Below are positions 55,985 to 64,000 of a stretch of 64,000 bases of DNA, in pieces. Position 1 is the stretch's first letter. Every line of letters begins with the position of its first letter. A model generated the notes under the pieces. It was given only the letters and a program-made list of their open reading frames with translations, did not search any database and had not been told where the DNA came from. A program made the position numbers and the translations under genes. Source of the stretch: Betaproteobacteria bacterium (GTDB lineage: Bacteria > Pseudomonadota > Gammaproteobacteria > Burkholderiales > Burkholderiaceae); the NCBI GenBank assembly GCA_009783065.1, contig WRHV01000001.1, positions 51,253 to 115,252 of the forward strand, read 5' to 3'.

Positions 55985-57934
55985 ATGAATTTGTTTTTTG
56001 AAGAATCCGGAGATTTCAGAACCGGCAGTATGCTAACGCAGGTTGGAGAAGCGTATCAGGTGGAACTGCCTGGCGGGAAACGGATGAAGGTACGATCGCG
56101 TGATGTTCTGTTTCAATATACGGCATACGATCCTGCGCAGTTGATGTCCCAGGCGCAAGAGGTCGCCGAAGAAATTGATCTGGATTTTCTCTGGGAAGTG
56201 GCTGGTGAAGAGGAATTCGGCTTTACTGAGTTAGGTACGGAGTATTTTGGCCATGATCCCAAGCCGCATGAAGCTGCCGGTCTTTTACTTAGGTTGCATG
56301 CCGCGCCGATGTACTTTTATAAGAAAGGCAAAGGGCGCTACAAGGCCGCGCCGGAAAAATCATTAAAGGCGGCCTTAGCCAGCATTGAAAAAAAACGTCA
56401 GCAAGCCATTATCCAGGAACAATATGTTGAACAATTAAAAGCAGGTATTTTTCCTGAGGCGATGAAGCCGCTTGCGATACAACTGCTCTGTAAACCAGAT
56501 AAAAACAGTTTGGAATACAAGGCGTTATCACAAGCCTGCGCGGAATTGCAGACAGCGCCGGAACGTTTGCTAATTAGCACCGGAGCTATTGAGTCGCCCA
56601 TGCAGCTTCACTTATCGCGTTTTCTATTTGAACATTTCCCGAAGGGGACGGGTTTCCCATTTCAAAATGTTGCTGTATCCATACCGGATTTGCCGGTGGC
56701 AGATGTTCAGGCTTTTTCCATTGATGATGTGACGACAACGGAAATTGATGATGCCTTTTCCGTAACCCGGCTGCCGGATGGCAACATCAAGATCGGTATT
56801 CACATTGCGGCGCCTGCATTGGGAATCGTACCTGGAGATGAAATTGATGTTATGGCGCAGCAACGGATGTCGACGGTTTATATGCCCGGAGACAAAATCA
56901 CGATGCTGCCGGGTGACTATGTGCGGATTTTTACGCTTGGTGCAGGAGAGAAAAGACCAACGGTCAGTCTGTATGCCACGATCACACCTGAAGACAGCCA
57001 GCTTATCGCAACGGAGACTCGGCTGGAATGTATCCAGATCAATATCAACTTGCGGCATAACGATCTCGAACAGGTTGTGACAGAAGAAAATCTAGCGCAA
57101 AACGTGGGCGATTATCCTCACAAAGACGATATCGGCATTCTCTGGCGCTGGGCGCAATCGCTGGAAAAGGCGCGCATGGCCAAGCGGGAGAGCTTTGGCT
57201 TGAAGCCGGAACAGCCAAATCGGCCGGACTACAACTTTTATATCCATGATGGTGATGTCACGATTGAAAAGCGCCAGCGAACGGCGCCACTGGATCGGAT
57301 TGTGGCTGAACTGATGATTTTTGTGAACAGTGCTTGGGGACGTTTTATGCAGGAACATGGCGTTCCCGGTATTTATCGTAGCCAGGGAGAGGGGAGTGGG
57401 CATTGGGCCGCCAGGCGGCTCGTGCGGATGCAGACACATGCTGCGCCGCATCAGGGATTGGGGGTGGATCAGTATTCGTGGAGCACATCGCCATTACGGC
57501 GCTATACAGACCTGGTGAATCAATGGCAGATTCTGGCATGTATTCATCATGGCGTGGCGACGCCGCTTTTTGCCCCCTTTAAACGAAAAGATGCCAGTCT
57601 TTTTGCGATTGTCAGTGCATTTGATGCCGCCTATACAGCTTATTCCGAGTTTCAGGACAAAATGGAACGATACTGGTGTTTGCGCTGGTTGTCGCAAAAT
57701 GATGTCAGGCAGGCCGAAGCGGTTGTCATACGGGATGAGATCGTCCGCTTGCTGGAGATACCATTAACGATTTCACTATCGGGTACCCGTTCATTAGAAA
57801 GAGGCACGCAAGTGAAGATAGATTTGCTGAGATGGGATGAGGTAGACCTTTCCGTTGAGGCGCGGCTGGTTGATGTGTCTGCTATTACGACTGGTGCTAA
57901 TGTGGCAGAATCGGATGATGAAATTGAAGCGTGA
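55985..57934 (+). CDS. Ribonuclease II/R-family exoribonuclease
   Basis: 3'-5' exoribonuclease of the RNB superfamily, 649 residues. The catalytic block is FSIDDVTTTEIDDAFSVTRLPDGNIKIGIHIA (about 245-276), with the conserved aspartates that bind two metals, followed by YRSQGEGSGHWAARRLVRM and TSPLRRYTDLVNQWQ. No S1 domain is evident at the C-terminus, so this is a shorter betaproteobacterial form than RNase R. I chose ATG 55985 over 55964 since it lies behind AAGAGA. It precedes tonB and aroE-mtgA. Confidence 0.9.
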   Translation: MNLFFEESGDFRTGSMLTQVGEAYQVELPGGKRMKVRSRDVLFQYTAYDPAQLMSQAQEVAEEIDLDFLWEVAGEEEFGFTELGTEYFGHDPKPHEAAGLLLRLHAAPMYFYKKGKGRYKAAPEKSLKAALASIEKKRQQAIIQEQYVEQLKAGIFPEAMKPLAIQLLCKPDKNSLEYKALSQACAELQTAPERLLISTGAIESPMQLHLSRFLFEHFPKGTGFPFQNVAVSIPDLPVADVQAFSIDDVTTTEIDDAFSVTRLPDGNIKIGIHIAAPALGIVPGDEIDVMAQQRMSTVYMPGDKITMLPGDYVRIFTLGAGEKRPTVSLYATITPEDSQLIATETRLECIQININLRHNDLEQVVTEENLAQNVGDYPHKDDIGILWRWAQSLEKARMAKRESFGLKPEQPNRPDYNFYIHDGDVTIEKRQRTAPLDRIVAELMIFVNSAWGRFMQEHGVPGIYRSQGEGSGHWAARRLVRMQTHAAPHQGLGVDQYSWSTSPLRRYTDLVNQWQILACIHHGVATPLFAPFKRKDASLFAIVSAFDAAYTAYSEFQDKMERYWCLRWLSQNDVRQAEAVVIRDEIVRLLEIPLTISLSGTRSLERGTQVKIDLLRWDEVDLSVEARLVDVSAITTGANVAESDDEIEA

Positions 57935-58039
57935 TCGCTCGGTGATTGTGCAAACGCATTAAAATAGCAACAGATATGGCGGTCTTGGTATGCTTTTTTA
58001 TCTATTAAACTGGATCAACTACATCATGGAGCAGAAAGA

Positions 58040-58924
58040 TTGAATTTCTTTATGCAAAACAGGGTGTTGAGTTATGCTGTCCTTGTATCTATTTTGATAC
58101 ATGGCATGTTAATGTTCATCCGTTTTGTACCACCAACTGCTTTTCATATTGCGCCGTCAGACTCAACACTGGAAGTTGTGCTCGTCAATGCAAAAAGCAG
58201 AAATGCCCCTCTCGAGCCGGAAGCTATCGCTCAGGCCAACCTGGATGGAGGCGGTTCAAAGGAAAAAGCACAGCCCAAGTCACCGCTTCCTGATTCAAGG
58301 CGGGTTATGGATGGCGATGCCCTTGTTTCTTCCCAGCGCCGTGTGGAAGCGTTGCAAAAAGAACAAAAACAATTGGTTACGAAATTAAAAGAAGAATTAA
58401 AGGCTAATGTACACCAGGCAAAAGAGAAGCCTTTGGCTAAGGAAGGTACGGATGCCGCTATCCAAAAACAGGCTAACAACCAGCAGATTCTGGCCAATCG
58501 GGCAGCAGTGATAGAACGCAACATTGAAGAACAAGGCAGTCTCCCGAAAAAAATACACATCACGCCGCGCACCCAGGAGGTGGGGTATGCCATGTATTAC
58601 AAGGCTATGCAGCGGAAAATCGAAAATATCGGTACACTTAATTTTCCACAAAAAAACGGTAGAAAGCTTTATGGCGAATTGACCATTTATATTCCAGTTG
58701 CCCAGGATGGTACACTATACGAAAAAGAAGGAGGGGCCAGGGTGGAGAGATCCTCCGGCAATCCCGCACTAGACAGTGCCGCATTGCGAATTGTCCAGCG
58801 GGCTGCGCCATTCGGCCCCTTCCCGCCTAAAATGCGTTCAGCCGCCAAGAGTGAAGTCTGGGTTATTGTGACACGTTTCAAATTCACACGTGATAATGCA
58901 CTGGAAACGGAGTCTGGAGGCTGA
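58040..58924 (+). CDS. tonB: TonB energy transducer
   Basis: Transduces proton-motive force to outer-membrane receptors. The 294-residue protein has one N-terminal membrane helix (VLSYAVLVSILIHGMLMFI), a long charged helical/spacer region rich in Lys, Glu and Gln (about 65-180) and a C-terminal TonB domain ending LDSAALRIVQRAAPFGPFP and VIVTRFKF. The start is TTG 58040, 9 nt after a GGAG site; ATG 58052 is an alternative. Order RNase II-type gene, tonB, aroE, mtgA is common in Burkholderiales. exbB and exbD are not in this window. Confidence 0.9.
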   Translation: MNFFMQNRVLSYAVLVSILIHGMLMFIRFVPPTAFHIAPSDSTLEVVLVNAKSRNAPLEPEAIAQANLDGGGSKEKAQPKSPLPDSRRVMDGDALVSSQRRVEALQKEQKQLVTKLKEELKANVHQAKEKPLAKEGTDAAIQKQANNQQILANRAAVIERNIEEQGSLPKKIHITPRTQEVGYAMYYKAMQRKIENIGTLNFPQKNGRKLYGELTIYIPVAQDGTLYEKEGGARVERSSGNPALDSAALRIVQRAAPFGPFPPKMRSAAKSEVWVIVTRFKFTRDNALETESGG

Positions 58925-58963
58925 TTTTCCTATTTCATTTGTTTATCGTATAAGTCTGTTGAT

Positions 58964-59785
58964 ATGCCAACACCCGATCGTTATGCTGTTATAGGCAATC
59001 CGATTGCTCACAGCAAATCCCCTGATATTCATGCGTTGTTTGCTGCCCAGACAAAGCAGAATATGCAGTATCAGCGTTTGCTCGCCCCCTTGGACAAGTT
59101 TGAGTCAACCATCAGGCAGTTTATTGCAGAAGGAGGAAAGGGCTTGAATGTGACGGTGCCGTTCAAACTGGATGCTTTGGCATTGGCAACGTCACTAACG
59201 CCGCGGGCGCAAGCGGCAGGAGCGGTTAATACCCTAAAATTTGAAAAGAATACCATTTTGGGTGACAACACGGATGGCAAGGGTTTGATGACGGACATCA
59301 TCCAAAATACAGGCTATCAGATTACCGGAGCAAAAGTTTTATTGCTGGGAGCGGGGGGCGCTGCACGCGGCGTCATTCAGCCGTTACTGGAGCAGTGTCC
59401 GGCCAAGCTCGTTATGGCCAATCGCAGCCTCAACAAGGCAAAAGAGCTGGCGGATTTTTTTGCAGCCGCTGGCCACATTGAGGTTTCCGCCTTTTCAGAA
59501 CTCAATGAAGAATTCGACATCATCATCAATGCCACTTCGGCTGGCCTCAGCGATGATATGCCGCCCATCCCTTCCAAAGTTTTCAGGAAATCAGCCCTGG
59601 CTTTGGATATGGTATATGGCGATCAGTTGACTCCCTTTTTGCATTTTGCTGCTAAGAATGGGGCTTGTATTCGGGATGGTTTTGGAATGCTGGTAGAGCA
59701 GGCCGCAGAATCTTTTTTTGTTTGGCGAGGCGTGCGTCCTGATACCCGATCCGTGTTTTCAGTCTTGAGGCCGTCATCTTCATGA
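58964..59785 (+). CDS. aroE: Shikimate dehydrogenase AroE
   Basis: NADP-dependent reduction of 3-dehydroshikimate to shikimate. Motifs in the 273-residue protein: [15 protein letters not shown] (shikimate binding), GLNVTVPFK with the catalytic Lys, LGDNTDGKG, and the NADP loop [11 protein letters not shown] with NRSLNKA. The stop overlaps the mtgA start by 4 nt. Confidence 0.96.
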   Translation: MPTPDRYAVIGNPIAHSKSPDIHALFAAQTKQNMQYQRLLAPLDKFESTIRQFIAEGGKGLNVTVPFKLDALALATSLTPRAQAAGAVNTLKFEKNTILGDNTDGKGLMTDIIQNTGYQITGAKVLLLGAGGAARGVIQPLLEQCPAKLVMANRSLNKAKELADFFAAAGHIEVSAFSELNEEFDIIINATSAGLSDDMPPIPSKVFRKSALALDMVYGDQLTPFLHFAAKNGACIRDGFGMLVEQAAESFFVWRGVRPDTRSVFSVLRPSSS

Positions 59786-60537
59786 AGTCGTTTGTTGCCT
59801 GGCTGAAGCAGTACCGGTACTGGATCATCTTCGCGCCGCTGATCCTTTTTTTCCTGATTCAATTGTATTATTTCTGCCAGATAGCTTGGTGGATTAAATT
59901 CAATCCCGAATCAACCAGTTTCATGCGTCAGCAACTGGCGGTGCTCAGAAAAGACAATCCTAAAGCAGAACTCAAGCACACATGGATTCCGTATGAGCGG
60001 ATATCGCAGAATCTGAAGCGGGCCGTTATTGCTTCGGAGGATGCCAATTTCTCGGCCCATGAGGGTGTCGATTGGGACGCGTTGATGAAGGCGTATGAAA
60101 AAAATCTCAAAAAAGGAAAGGTCATTGCCGGCGGTTCGACCATCACGCAGCAATTGGCCAAAAACCTTTTCCTTTCCGGCAGTCGAAGTTATTTTCGCAA
60201 GGTTCAGGAATTGATGATCACGTACATGCTGGAATTTTTGATGGATAAGGTGCGGATCTTCGAAATTTACCTCAACGTGGTCGAATTTGGAAAAGGGATT
60301 TTTGGTGCCGAAGCCGCCGCCAGATATTATTATGGCACGTCAGCAGCATACCTGAGTCCGGAGCAGGCTGCCCGATTAGCCGTCATGCTTCCCAATCCGC
60401 GCTATTATGGAACGCTTCGGGATTCCAATTACCTCGCGCAACGGACGCAAATCATCCTGCAAAGGATGGGATCGGCCACTTTGCCGAAAAAATCAGTGTT
60501 GCCGCCGAAAAAAACAAAAGCACATCGTAAAAAGTAA
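59782..60537 (+). CDS. mtgA: Monofunctional biosynthetic peptidoglycan transglycosylase
   Basis: GT51 glycosyltransferase that polymerises lipid II into glycan strands at the inner membrane. The 251-residue protein has an N-terminal membrane helix ([18 protein letters not shown]) and the GT51 motifs [18 protein letters not shown] (catalytic Glu), [34 protein letters not shown] and [25 protein letters not shown]. The tail is Lys-rich. It is translationally coupled to aroE, a conserved pair. Confidence 0.96.
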   Translation: MKSFVAWLKQYRYWIIFAPLILFFLIQLYYFCQIAWWIKFNPESTSFMRQQLAVLRKDNPKAELKHTWIPYERISQNLKRAVIASEDANFSAHEGVDWDALMKAYEKNLKKGKVIAGGSTITQQLAKNLFLSGSRSYFRKVQELMITYMLEFLMDKVRIFEIYLNVVEFGKGIFGAEAAARYYYGTSAAYLSPEQAARLAVMLPNPRYYGTLRDSNYLAQRTQIILQRMGSATLPKKSVLPPKKTKAHRKK

Positions 60538-60707
60538 CAGACCGGAAGGCGTCAGGACTTGCTTCACCGGTTTAATGTCAGTAAACTCCTTTTCTTCTGG
60601 TAGCGTTGGCCAGGATTTCTTTTTAAAAGAATGGTTTGCAAATGATATGAGACAGCAGCAGTTAACCGGCCGATAGCCTGTAATGGGATTGCTGGAAAGA
60701 ATTCTTC

Positions 60708-61670
60708 ATGATTAATGTATTCGTGTTGCGAAATGGCAGGCTCAGTCAGGTTCCAATTGATTCCAAGGCGGATCTCGAAAATGTCGCGCCGGTCTGGGTA
60801 GATTTGACTGCGCCTAACGAAGAAGAACGTTTGTGGGTCAAGAACATTTTCGGCGTAACGATGCCTGATGAGGACGATGTCAAGGATATTGAAGCTTCCG
60901 CACGCTACTATGAAGAAGAAAATGGCGATATTCACCTTCGGACAGATTTCCTCATTGATGAAGATGAAGGTCCGCAGACTGTCACGGTGGCATTTATTCT
61001 GGCACGCGGTATGCTGTTTTCCGTGCACGCTGAAGACCTGCCTGTATTTCGGCTTGTGCGCATGCGTGCGCGGTCAAGGCCGGGTTACATCACAGATTAT
61101 AAGGACGTATTGCTTGATTTGTATGCGACAGATGCGGAATATTCAGCTGACGCGCTGGAAAGTGTTTACCGAAAGCTTGAAGAAGTCAGTATCAGCGTGT
61201 TGCAGGAAAATTTTACCGACAAGGATGCGGCAGTAGCCCTTTCTGCTATTGCCAAAGAAGAAGATCTCAATGGCCGTATCCGGCGCAACATGATGGATAC
61301 AAGGCGGGCTACCAGTTTCCTGATGCGCGAGCGCCTGCTGGATTCGGAGCAGTTTGAGGAAGCGCGCCAGATTCTTCGGGATATTGAGTCACTGGATGGC
61401 CATACCTCTTTCCTCTTTGACAAGATCAATTTTCTGATGGATGCGACAGTCGGTTTTATCAACATCAATCAGAACAAGGTCATCAAGATTTTCTCCGTTG
61501 CCAGCGTCGCCTTCTTGCCTCCTACCCTCATCGCCAGTATTTATGGCATGAATTTCCAGGTTATGCCGGAGCTGTCATGGACGTTGGGTTATCCTTTTTC
61601 CTTATTGCTGATGTTGGGGAGTGCGCTTGCGCCTTTCTGGTACTTCCGCCGTCGGGGCTGGCTCAATTAA
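60708..61670 (+). CDS. corA: CorA-type magnesium/cobalt transporter
   Basis: Pentameric inner-membrane divalent cation channel, 320 residues. A large cytoplasmic N-terminal domain, the long stalk helix, and two C-terminal membrane helices, the first ending in the selectivity motif YGMNF (near residue 280), then FSLLLMLGSALAPFWYF. GGAAAG precedes the ATG. It ends convergently with the radical SAM gene, 49 bp apart. Mg2+ is the likely ion. Confidence 0.94.
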   Translation: MINVFVLRNGRLSQVPIDSKADLENVAPVWVDLTAPNEEERLWVKNIFGVTMPDEDDVKDIEASARYYEEENGDIHLRTDFLIDEDEGPQTVTVAFILARGMLFSVHAEDLPVFRLVRMRARSRPGYITDYKDVLLDLYATDAEYSADALESVYRKLEEVSISVLQENFTDKDAAVALSAIAKEEDLNGRIRRNMMDTRRATSFLMRERLLDSEQFEEARQILRDIESLDGHTSFLFDKINFLMDATVGFININQNKVIKIFSVASVAFLPPTLIASIYGMNFQVMPELSWTLGYPFSLLLMLGSALAPFWYFRRRGWLN

Positions 61671-61719
61671 GGCGCATTGAAAGCCTGGTTTTTAGCCTGT
61701 TCTCCAGGTTAGCTGATAT

Positions 61720-63255
61720 TCAGCGGCGGTGCTGTGCCGTTTCTGTCAATGGCTCGATATGACGGCTCTGGCGGACAGGCGCCTGCCGTCGTTCGTTCGG
61801 CAGAGAGGGGCTTGCGGTTTGCTGCTGTCGTTTCATGTGCGCTTTGCCGGCATAATCCTGTCCTAATGTTATCCTGACCAGATCCGCATCCATACCATTT
61901 GTGATCAGCCATTTTGCGACCAATGACGCCAGTCTGTCGAGCGCAATGCCGTGTGTTGTTCTGCCGGTGTCGTAAAGCCAGTCCGACAGGGCCATAAATC
62001 GGGAAAAAGGTTCATCAGCCAAAATGAAAGGAAGCGTTTTGGCAAAGCGTCCTGAATTGGCAATCAAATCCCAAAAGCGGGCAAAACGGACCAGCCGCTG
62101 CATCGTGAAAAAATCAATTAAAGTTGTTGCCATGATGGCATAAGGTGGCGTTGGATTGAAAACCAGGCCGAAAGTATCTGTGTGGCGGAGTATGGGCGTA
62201 CCGCGAAGCCGCTTTAGAATGCCGACTTGTATTTCATGCGGTTTGAGTTTGACCAGCCGGTCAAATCCTTTTCCAAAGCTTTCGATGGTTTCACCGGGCA
62301 GTCCTATAATCAGGTCTGTATGCAAATGGGCCTGGCTATGGTTTTTCAGCCACTGGATGTTTTCTTTTGTCTTGTGATTGTCCTGTTTGCGGCTGATGAG
62401 TGCCTGCACATCCGGATTAAAGGTTTGGACTCCGATTTCCAGCTGGAGCGTGCCGGTCGGAAATGCCTGGATGGCTTCTTTCAATGTTTCCGGGAGATGA
62501 TCCGGTACCACTTCGAAATGAACGAAAACCGGATCGGATGGCGCAGCATGGATCTTATCCAGAAAAAAATGGAGGATTTGCAGACACTTTTTTGTATTCA
62601 GGTTGAATGTGCGGTCGACAAATTTGAAGTTTCTGGCGCCTCTTGCGTATAGTTTTTCCATTTCAGCAAGGAAGCGATCCGTGTCAAATGCCCAGGCGGT
62701 CTTGTCAAGGGATGACAAACAGAATTCACAGCGAAAGGGACAGCCGCGGGAAGCTTCCACGTACAGGGTGCGGTTAGCAATATCTTCATCACTGTACAAG
62801 TGATAAGGCATCACGATGTCGTTTAAATCAAGGTGTTGCCCCTTGTGAAATTTTTCGGCGGGCCGTATCCCGTCCAGGATTTGCGAACAAAGATCAGGTA
62901 ATGTGGCTTCACCCCAGCCGCTGATGACGTAATCTGCCATTTGAGCTATTGGCTGAGATGGGGTTTCATGCGAAATTTCCGGTCCGCCAAGGATGATAAG
63001 TGTCTTCGGGGAGATCGTCTTGAGTATGGAAACCAGTTTTGCGCTTTCTTCTGCATTCCAGATATAAACGCTCATGCAAATGATAGCCGGATTTAAGGCC
63101 AGGAGTTTTTCTGCGGCCGTACTGCTGTTAATGCCGATAACCAGTTCCAGAATGCGGGTTCGGTCTGCATGTTTGCCCATATTGGCATGCAGGTAACGCA
63201 AGCCAAGTGAGCTATGCGCATATCGGGCGTTCAGTGTCGTGAGCAGGATCGTCAT
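61720..63255 (-). CDS. B12-binding-domain radical SAM protein (DUF4080 type)
   Basis: Protein of 511 residues with an N-terminal cobalamin-binding-like domain (TTLNARYAHSSLGLRYLHAN, LNPAIICMSVYIWN, IILGGPEIS), a radical SAM core with the cluster cysteines C172, C176 and C179 (SRGCPFRCEFCLSS), and a C-terminal DUF4080-like part. Its reaction is not known; relatives are annotated only as radical SAM proteins and no partner is adjacent. The last 30 residues (after MKRQQQTAS) look like unstructured tail. Full length. Confidence 0.9.
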   Translation of the reverse strand: MTILLTTLNARYAHSSLGLRYLHANMGKHADRTRILELVIGINSSTAAEKLLALNPAIICMSVYIWNAEESAKLVSILKTISPKTLIILGGPEISHETPSQPIAQMADYVISGWGEATLPDLCSQILDGIRPAEKFHKGQHLDLNDIVMPYHLYSDEDIANRTLYVEASRGCPFRCEFCLSSLDKTAWAFDTDRFLAEMEKLYARGARNFKFVDRTFNLNTKKCLQILHFFLDKIHAAPSDPVFVHFEVVPDHLPETLKEAIQAFPTGTLQLEIGVQTFNPDVQALISRKQDNHKTKENIQWLKNHSQAHLHTDLIIGLPGETIESFGKGFDRLVKLKPHEIQVGILKRLRGTPILRHTDTFGLVFNPTPPYAIMATTLIDFFTMQRLVRFARFWDLIANSGRFAKTLPFILADEPFSRFMALSDWLYDTGRTTHGIALDRLASLVAKWLITNGMDADLVRITLGQDYAGKAHMKRQQQTASPSLPNERRQAPVRQSRHIEPLTETAQHRR

Positions 63256-63824
63256 AAGCGTGATACAGCGTGCTTCAACAGGTTATGGCAATGGGGAAAT
63301 TCATAGGTCGGAACCTGTTAAAAAGTCGGCTTAAAGCATGATTTTGCAAAATTTTTAGTTATGAATTATTGGGAAAGCATAAAATTGACTTGAGTCAAGA
63401 ATATATCAGAGTCTAAACAGATATGATAACGGTTGACTTTTTGCTGCGCAAACTGGAATACAGATATCTTTTATGCAGACAGGCTGTACATTGAAGTGTG
63501 CACCGAGTCCAGAATCTTCTATGAGTGCAGCAGACAACAATACTTTAAAAAGTAGATTGCCGAGGTTGGCCGGCGTCGCATTTTGAGTGTTTTTGAAGGT
63601 GCTGTTTCTGTTTTCTTTCCTTTCTGTTTGTCTGATGCGCATATTGTCATAGTTGTATGACATACGGGTGACGGGCGGCTGTGTGATTAATGTGATTGGA
63701 AGAGTGCGGGAAAAATTGGTTTTGACTGACAGGATCAACACAATAAAAATGAACATGCAGTAGCGGAGCAATACTGAAGAAGTGAAAAGCGGCACATACC
63801 AATAAATAGAAGAAAACACATTAC
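63256..63824. other. Gene-free region before the broken CoA-transferase
   Basis: About 570 bases with no convincing gene. A 163-codon minus-strand frame (63406-63897) has no recognisable sequence and overlaps the CoA-transferase remnant on the other strand, so I do not accept it. A palindromic FNR-like site is the only sign of regulation. Confidence 0.5.
63385..63398. promoter_or_regulatory. FNR-like palindrome
   Basis: TTGAC-TTGA-GTCAA, a perfect inverted repeat with the spacing of FNR/ANR sites (TTGAT-N4-ATCAA) and one change per half-site. It lies 130 bp upstream of the radical SAM start and 427 bp upstream of the CoA-transferase remnant. Could be chance. Confidence 0.35.
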
Positions 63825-64000
63825 ATGGGTAGCAAAGCAGCATTATCAGGCGTAAGAGTATTAGACATGACGCACGTGCAGGCGGGTCCGACGTCATCGC
63901 AATTGCTGGCTTGGGTTGGGGCCGGCGTCAACAAAATTTAAACGCCAAAAGGACACATCACGCGTCAGCAGGTGCGTCCCGAAAAAGATAAAGACAGGCT
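63825..64000 (+). pseudogene. Broken formyl-CoA:oxalate CoA-transferase-like gene, 5' part
   Basis: The ATG at 63825 opens 38 codons that match the start of family III CoA-transferases related to Frc/YfdW ([20 protein letters not shown], then [12 protein letters not shown]), then hits TAA at 63939. The same frame continues with TPKGHITRQQVR. In the family this stretch reads GA.V.K.E...GD.TR. Thus the expected Glu codon is TAA (one base from GAA), the Ile or Val before Lys is Asn, and the Asp of GD is His. Several changes at conserved sites suggest real decay rather than one sequencing error. The rest lies beyond the window. Confidence 0.75.

Noticed and set aside
63406..63897. 163-codon minus-strand frame
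   Set aside because: No recognisable motif, unusual composition, and it overlaps the clear CoA-transferase remnant on the opposite strand.
1..64000. tRNA genes, CRISPR arrays, intact IS elements or prophage genes
   Set aside because: I looked for tRNA T-loop patterns in the gaps, regular spaced repeats and transposase or phage motifs and found none.

Overview
This window looks like the chromosome of a betaproteobacterium, most likely Oxalobacteraceae and probably Oxalobacter itself. The inference rests on gene sets and orders typical of Burkholderiales: ffs-dnaX-ybaB-recR, aroQ-accB-accC-prmA-DUF3426, a ribonuclease II-type gene followed by tonB-aroE-mtgA, rpe-gph-trpE, rsmB-DUF4390-ntrY-response regulator, a three-gene pyruvate dehydrogenase operon whose E3 carries its own lipoyl domain, and holC with a DUF2486 neighbour. 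The last 176 bases hold the broken start of a formyl-CoA:oxalate CoA-transferase-like gene, which fits an oxalate-using genus. Almost everything is housekeeping. I saw no prophage, intact insertion sequence, CRISPR array, tRNA or rRNA.

Layout. 1-8.9 kb, minus strand: folD, prlC, holC, a DUF2486 protein, dadA, a YchJ-like protein and bioA-bioD-bioB. 9.1-15 kb, plus: aceE-aceF-lpdA. 15.2-18.4 kb: cspA (minus), then clpS-clpA (plus). 18.4-21.3 kb: a membrane polyferredoxin, an aldo/keto reductase and an AtaL-like protein. 21.3-27.5 kb: fmt-def (minus) diverging from dprA-smg-topB (plus). 27.5-37 kb, minus: an aldo/keto reductase, a short NtrX-like regulator, ntrY, DUF4390, rsmB, trpE with a possible attenuator, gph and rpe. 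37-43.2 kb: apaG, mltA, a UspA-type protein, DUF4404, an AT-rich region with DnaA boxes, priA and a lytic transglycosylase. 43.8-47.4 kb, plus: SRP RNA, dnaX-ybaB-recR and rpsT. 47.4-53.9 kb, minus: a PfkB kinase, a prmA::DUF3426 fused reading frame, accC, accB, aroQ and a nucleotidyltransferase-like protein. 53.9-61.7 kb, plus: mpl-yqiA, a ribonuclease II-type gene, tonB, aroE-mtgA and corA. 61.7-64 kb: a B12-type radical SAM gene (minus), about 570 bases without a convincing gene, and the broken CoA-transferase.

Most notable features. (1) Three copies of a 176-bp, full-length palindromic, MITE-like element with inverted termini beginning GGGTCAGCCC and TA at the insertion site. Two copies supply the final base of a neighbouring gene's TAG stop codon. 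(2) A 16-bp tandem duplication that appears to have fused prmA to the DUF3426 gene; removing one unit restores a stop overlapping the downstream start as ATGA. (3) The decaying CoA-transferase gene at the right edge. (4) A possible tryptophan leader peptide before trpE. (5) A cluster of DnaA boxes beside AT-rich DNA upstream of priA.
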